Shown: positions 61,172-64,000 of the stretch, piece by piece
Numbering within the stretch: position 1 is the stretch's first letter
Layout of the letters: every line of letters starts with the position of its first letter
Assembly: GCA_938075305.1 (NCBI GenBank)
Contig: CALJGV010000025.1
Location: forward strand, 1 to 64,000
DNA: 64,000 nucleotides
Source of the DNA: an uncultured bacterium
GTDB lineage: Bacteria; Planctomycetota; UBA1135; GCA-002686595
Direction of reading: 5' to 3'
Position numbers and translations under genes: made by a program
Notes under the pieces: model-generated
Databases searched by the model: none
What the model was told of the DNA's origin: nothing
What the model saw: the letters and a program-made list of their open reading frames with translations, nothing else

Positions 61172-62059
61172 TCAGCCGGCCTCTCGAAGTGCCTCGACGC
61201 CGAATTCGGAGAGGCTCTTCACGATGGAGGCGTAGCCGAGCTCACGGGCCCGCCCGCGCTCTCGGCCCTCCGGGTCGGCCTCCGCTCCCCAGCGGAGGAG
61301 GAGGTCCACGATCGGAAGGAGCTCGGCCTCGTCGTAGGGCCGGACCTCCAAGCCGCCGTCCTCGAGCCGAAAGTAGGCCCGCGCGGAGATGGCCGCGCCC
61401 AGGGTGCTCCGGCCCTCGCCGCAGCGATGGTTGGGGTCGGCTCCCCCCTCCAGCAGCGCCCGGCAGGTGAGGCGGTGGGCCGAGCTGGCGGCGTAGAGGA
61501 GCGGAGTGAAGCCCTGTCGGTCCTCGTGGTTCACGGAGGCGCCGGCGCCGAGGAGGGCGGCGACGGTGGTGGCGTGCCCGGCGAGGGCGGCCCGTCCGAG
61601 GGCGGTCATGCCGGTGCCCGACTCGGGAGCGTCCACGGGCAGCCCGGCGCGGACGAGCTCCTCGACCAGGTCGTCCTGGCCTGCCTGGCTCGCGAGGGAA
61701 AGGGCATTCATGCCGCCCGGGTCCTCGAGGGTGAGTTCGGCCCCGCCGGCGATCAGGCGGCGAGCCACGTCGAGGTGTCCGAGGGCGCAGGCGATGGGCA
61801 GGGCGTGCCCGATGTCTCCACCGGCCTCGAGCAGGAGCTGGGTGATCTCGTCGTCGCCCATGGCGGCGGCGAGCATGAGGGGCGTCCACCCCGAGGTCGC
61901 CGGCCGGTCGTCGACCGTCGAGCAGAGGTCCTCGAGCAGGCCGCCGTCGCGGATCGCCGCCACGTCGCCCCGCTCGATGGACGACAACAGGCGCCGGCCC
62001 CGGTGCCCTCCGGTCCCCGGTTGGTCGCTCGCGCTGCGGTCGTGATTCTTGCTGCCCAT
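61172..62059 (-). CDS. Ankyrin-repeat protein
   Basis: The protein has 295 residues from ATG 62059. It is built of ankyrin repeats of about 33 residues: GWTPLMLAAAMGDDEITQLL, GMNALSLASQAGQDDLVEEL, GMTALGRAALAGHATTVAAL and GFTPLLYAASSAHRLTCRAL. These make protein contacts and have no catalytic role. No signal or membrane segment is seen. It follows the sigma-factor gene closely on the same strand; a Met at 62125 would overlap that gene by eight bases. A link to the sigma factor is possible. Confidence 0.88.
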   Translation of the reverse strand: MGSKNHDRSASDQPGTGGHRGRRLLSSIERGDVAAIRDGGLLEDLCSTVDDRPATSGWTPLMLAAAMGDDEITQLLLEAGGDIGHALPIACALGHLDVARRLIAGGAELTLEDPGGMNALSLASQAGQDDLVEELVRAGLPVDAPESGTGMTALGRAALAGHATTVAALLGAGASVNHEDRQGFTPLLYAASSAHRLTCRALLEGGADPNHRCGEGRSTLGAAISARAYFRLEDGGLEVRPYDEAELLPIVDLLLRWGAEADPEGRERGRARELGYASIVKSLSEFGVEALREAG

Positions 62060-62117
62060 GGTCCTGGTGGCCTTCCTGGCGGCTCTTTCGAGTCCACCGG
62101 ATTCTCGCCCGCCGATG

Positions 62118-62966
62118 TCAGTCACCGGCCATGACGTCGTAGAGCTTGCGGAGCGCGTCGCGTTCGATCTGACGAACCCGTTCGCGCGTGAGGCCGACGA
62201 TCTTCCCGATCTCCTTGAGCGTCATCGGATCGGCCCCTTCCCCGAGGCCGTAGCGGAGCCGAAGGATCTGCGCCTCACGTTCGTCGATCACCCCGAGCAG
62301 CTCGTCCAGCCTCGACAGGAGGTCCTGGTGGAGCATCGTCTCCTCCGGGTCGGCCGCGTTCTCGTCCTCGACCGTGTCCTGGGACTGGGTCATCACATCG
62401 AGGGAGACCTGGCCGGCCTGGTTGGACTCGATCGTCCGCTTCAGCAGGGGCCACGACTCGCGGGGGATCCCGAGCTCCATGGCGACCTCCTCGACTGTCG
62501 GCATGCGCCCGAGCATGTAGCGCAGCTCGTTGGCCACGTTCCGCCACTTGGAGATCATCTCCGTCATGTACCCGGGGACCCGGACGGACTTGACGGTGTT
62601 CGTCAGCGCACGGCGGATGGACTGCTTGATCCACCAGGTGCCGTAGGTGGAGAAGCGGCAGCCGGCCTCGGGGTCGAACTTCTCCGCGGCCTTCATCAGC
62701 CCGATGTTCCCCTCGGCGATGAGGTCCTGGAGGTTCAGCCCGCGGTCGTTGTACATCTTCGCGATGGACACCACGAGCCGGAGGTTGGCCCGGATCAGGT
62801 GCTCCCGTGCCTCCAGATCGCCGGACTGAACCCGGGCGCCGAGCACCTTCTCCTCATCCGCGGTGAGGAGCGGGACCTCGTTGATCTCCTGGAGGTAGGT
62901 CTCGAGACAGCGTTCGGCAGAAATGGCAATGCTCCGGGTCGCAGGGGGGATGCGTGGACGGGGCAC
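62118..62966 (-). CDS. RpoD-family (group 2) sigma-70 factor
   Basis: The protein has about 282 residues from the GTG at 62966. Region 1.2 LETYLQEINEVPLLTADEE, region 2 NLRLVVSIAKMYNDRGLNLQ and FSTYGTWWIKQSIRRAL, region 3, and region 4 TLKEIGKIVGLTRERVRQIE are intact; region 1.1 is absent, as in group-2 or stress-type factors. The start is uncertain: an ATG at 63086 has a good GGAGG upstream, but it would overlap the divergent gene at 63085, and the extra codons lack the strong G/C third-position bias. TTG at 62984 is another choice. It would direct RNA polymerase to a distinct promoter set. Confidence 0.85.
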   Translation of the reverse strand: MPRPRIPPATRSIAISAERCLETYLQEINEVPLLTADEEKVLGARVQSGDLEAREHLIRANLRLVVSIAKMYNDRGLNLQDLIAEGNIGLMKAAEKFDPEAGCRFSTYGTWWIKQSIRRALTNTVKSVRVPGYMTEMISKWRNVANELRYMLGRMPTVEEVAMELGIPRESWPLLKRTIESNQAGQVSLDVMTQSQDTVEDENAADPEETMLHQDLLSRLDELLGVIDEREAQILRLRYGLGEGADPMTLKEIGKIVGLTRERVRQIERDALRKLYDVMAGD

Positions 62967-63084
62967 CTCAGGGGGAACCCTCAATGAACAGGAATTCGGA
63001 TCCCGAGGGGCCCCGTCTTGAGCCTTGCGGACGTTCCTGGGACGCGGTCTCGCAACGGAGAACGTGCTACCCTCCCGCCCCTCC
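62967..63084. promoter_or_regulatory. Divergent promoter region between sigma factor and the partial gene
   Basis: If the GTG start of the sigma gene is right, this gap of about 118 bases holds promoters for both divergent genes. It is less G/C-biased than nearby coding sequence (for example AATGAACAGGAATTCGG at 62983-62999). No consensus boxes were assigned. Confidence 0.35.
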
Positions 63085-64000
63085 ATGGGCTCCTCCGCCA
63101 GCAAGCCGACTGTCTCCGAGCAGGACTTCCGCGCTCTCCTCAGGGAGCGCGCACCGGGGTTCCTGACGATCTGCGCGGTCCCCTCGGGGGCGCGTTGGTC
63201 CAAGCGGCGGTTCTTCGAGGTCTCCGCGAGCGCCGACGAGCTGGAGTCCTTCCTCGACGATCACGGCGCCCGGACCAACCGCACCTTCTCGGCGTTCACG
63301 GAGCTTGTGGCCTCGATCCGGGGTTTCGCCCTCGCCGGAATGCAGCTCGCCCACCTGGACCGACGGCTCGAGTCCTACGGGGTGGCGGTTCGGCTCCCGG
63401 AGGGGGGAGAGGCGGTGCTCCAGCACATGCGTGAGGCTTTGAGCTTCGTCCAGGACCGTACGGCGCTCCTTATGGGGGCGTTGCTCGAAGAGGGCCGGGA
63501 GCGAGGCATCTCGGAGCTGCAGCTGGGGCAGGGGCAGCGGCCCGAGGAGGCCATGGAGGCCCCCCCCAGGCTTCCCAACAACGTCGACCTCGACCGAATC
63601 GATGATGACGACCACAGGATCGCCAAGGTTGCGACCAGCTACCTGCGCGCCTGTGAGATGCTCGAAGAGGTCGGGATCGAGCCCATGGATGAGCCGGATC
63701 GAAGGGAGGACTTCCTGCGATCCAAGTGCAGCGAGGAGACGGCTCGGGTCTGGGAGGCGACGGTGCACAACCTCCAGTCGAGCTACGACACCTACGTGAA
63801 GAACACGGTGCTCGAGACCGGCGACTCCCGTCTTCCGGAGCTCCGTGGCCATGCGTCCGCTGCGCTGCACACCCTGGGGGCCGTCACGCACCTGACGCAT
63901 TTCGTGGAGCGCCACGAGCGCGGCCTGCGCTCCGACATGGCGGACTCGGTCTTGCAGCGGCTCGTGCCCCGCTCCCAGGTGAGGGACGTGACCCTCAACC
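63085..64000 (+). CDS. Partial gene of unknown function, running off the window end
   Basis: An ATG at 63085 opens a frame with no stop to the last base, giving at least 305 residues. The codons show the strong G/C third-position bias of real genes here. The product is soluble and mostly helical, with no signal or membrane segment: EQDFRALLRERAPGFLTIC, RLPNNVDLDRIDDDDHRIAK and LHTLGAVTHLTHFVERHERG. The last stretch is His-rich. I do not recognise the family. It is divergent from the sigma-factor gene, and the C-terminus is missing, so no function is given. Confidence 0.75.
   Translation, partial: MGSSASKPTVSEQDFRALLRERAPGFLTICAVPSGARWSKRRFFEVSASADELESFLDDHGARTNRTFSAFTELVASIRGFALAGMQLAHLDRRLESYGVAVRLPEGGEAVLQHMREALSFVQDRTALLMGALLEEGRERGISELQLGQGQRPEEAMEAPPRLPNNVDLDRIDDDDHRIAKVATSYLRACEMLEEVGIEPMDEPDRREDFLRSKCSEETARVWEATVHNLQSSYDTYVKNTVLETGDSRLPELRGHASAALHTLGAVTHLTHFVERHERGLRSDMADSVLQRLVPRSQVRDVTLN

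Overview
The window is very GC-rich, densely coding bacterial chromosome that includes the replication-initiation neighbourhood (parA, dnaA, a candidate origin, dnaN, a dciA-type gene and gyrB). A DUF1549/DUF1553 cytochrome protein beside a DUF1501 protein, FG-GAP/UnbV and TPR lipoproteins, Tat-exported Gfo/Idh/MocA oxidoreductases and weak Shine-Dalgarno signals point to a Planctomycetota-like bacterium, probably a deep-branching marine lineage. That placement is inferred from gene families only; no rRNA gene is present. I saw no insertion sequence, prophage, CRISPR array or tRNA.

Layout. 0-6.5 kb: envelope and secreted proteins (PDZ protein, FG-GAP/UnbV plus TPR pair) and a fuconolactonase-type amidohydrolase. 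6.5-12 kb: a ribose-type sugar ABC transporter (binding lipoprotein, double ATPase, permease) and formate-tetrahydrofolate ligase. 12-19.4 kb: a type IV pilin-like protein, then a kdsD-type isomerase followed by a 1835-residue protein that seems to join LptC/LptA-like and LptD-like parts in one chain. 19.5-27 kb: the planctomycete cytochrome/DUF1501 pair, a Gfo/Idh/MocA oxidoreductase and an alpha-L-fucosidase. 27-40 kb: a GT39-type membrane glycosyltransferase, two small metalloprotease-like genes leading into scpA, thioredoxin, fmt, a secreted protein, an MFS transporter, rsmB, an SDR enzyme and a lone MshEN-domain protein.

40-50.2 kb is the replication block, all on the minus strand: gyrB, dciA-like DUF721, dnaN, a 717-base gap with degenerate DnaA boxes, dnaA, a NifS-type cysteine desulfurase, bshA and parA. 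50.2-56.2 kb holds a Bax-inhibitor-1 protein and a tightly overlapping operon DUF502-pyrF-bshC-bshB1. With bshA this gives a full predicted bacillithiol pathway. 56.4-64 kb holds a second secreted protein, hemW, a membrane-anchored hypothetical, an ankyrin protein, a group-2 sigma-70 factor and a divergent gene that runs off the window.

The most unusual signals are the giant Lpt-like composite protein and an approximately 137-residue C-terminal domain shared by the two otherwise different secreted proteins at 33768-35063 and 56409-58517. Codon third positions are strongly G/C, which opens long false reading frames opposite most genes; these were discarded.
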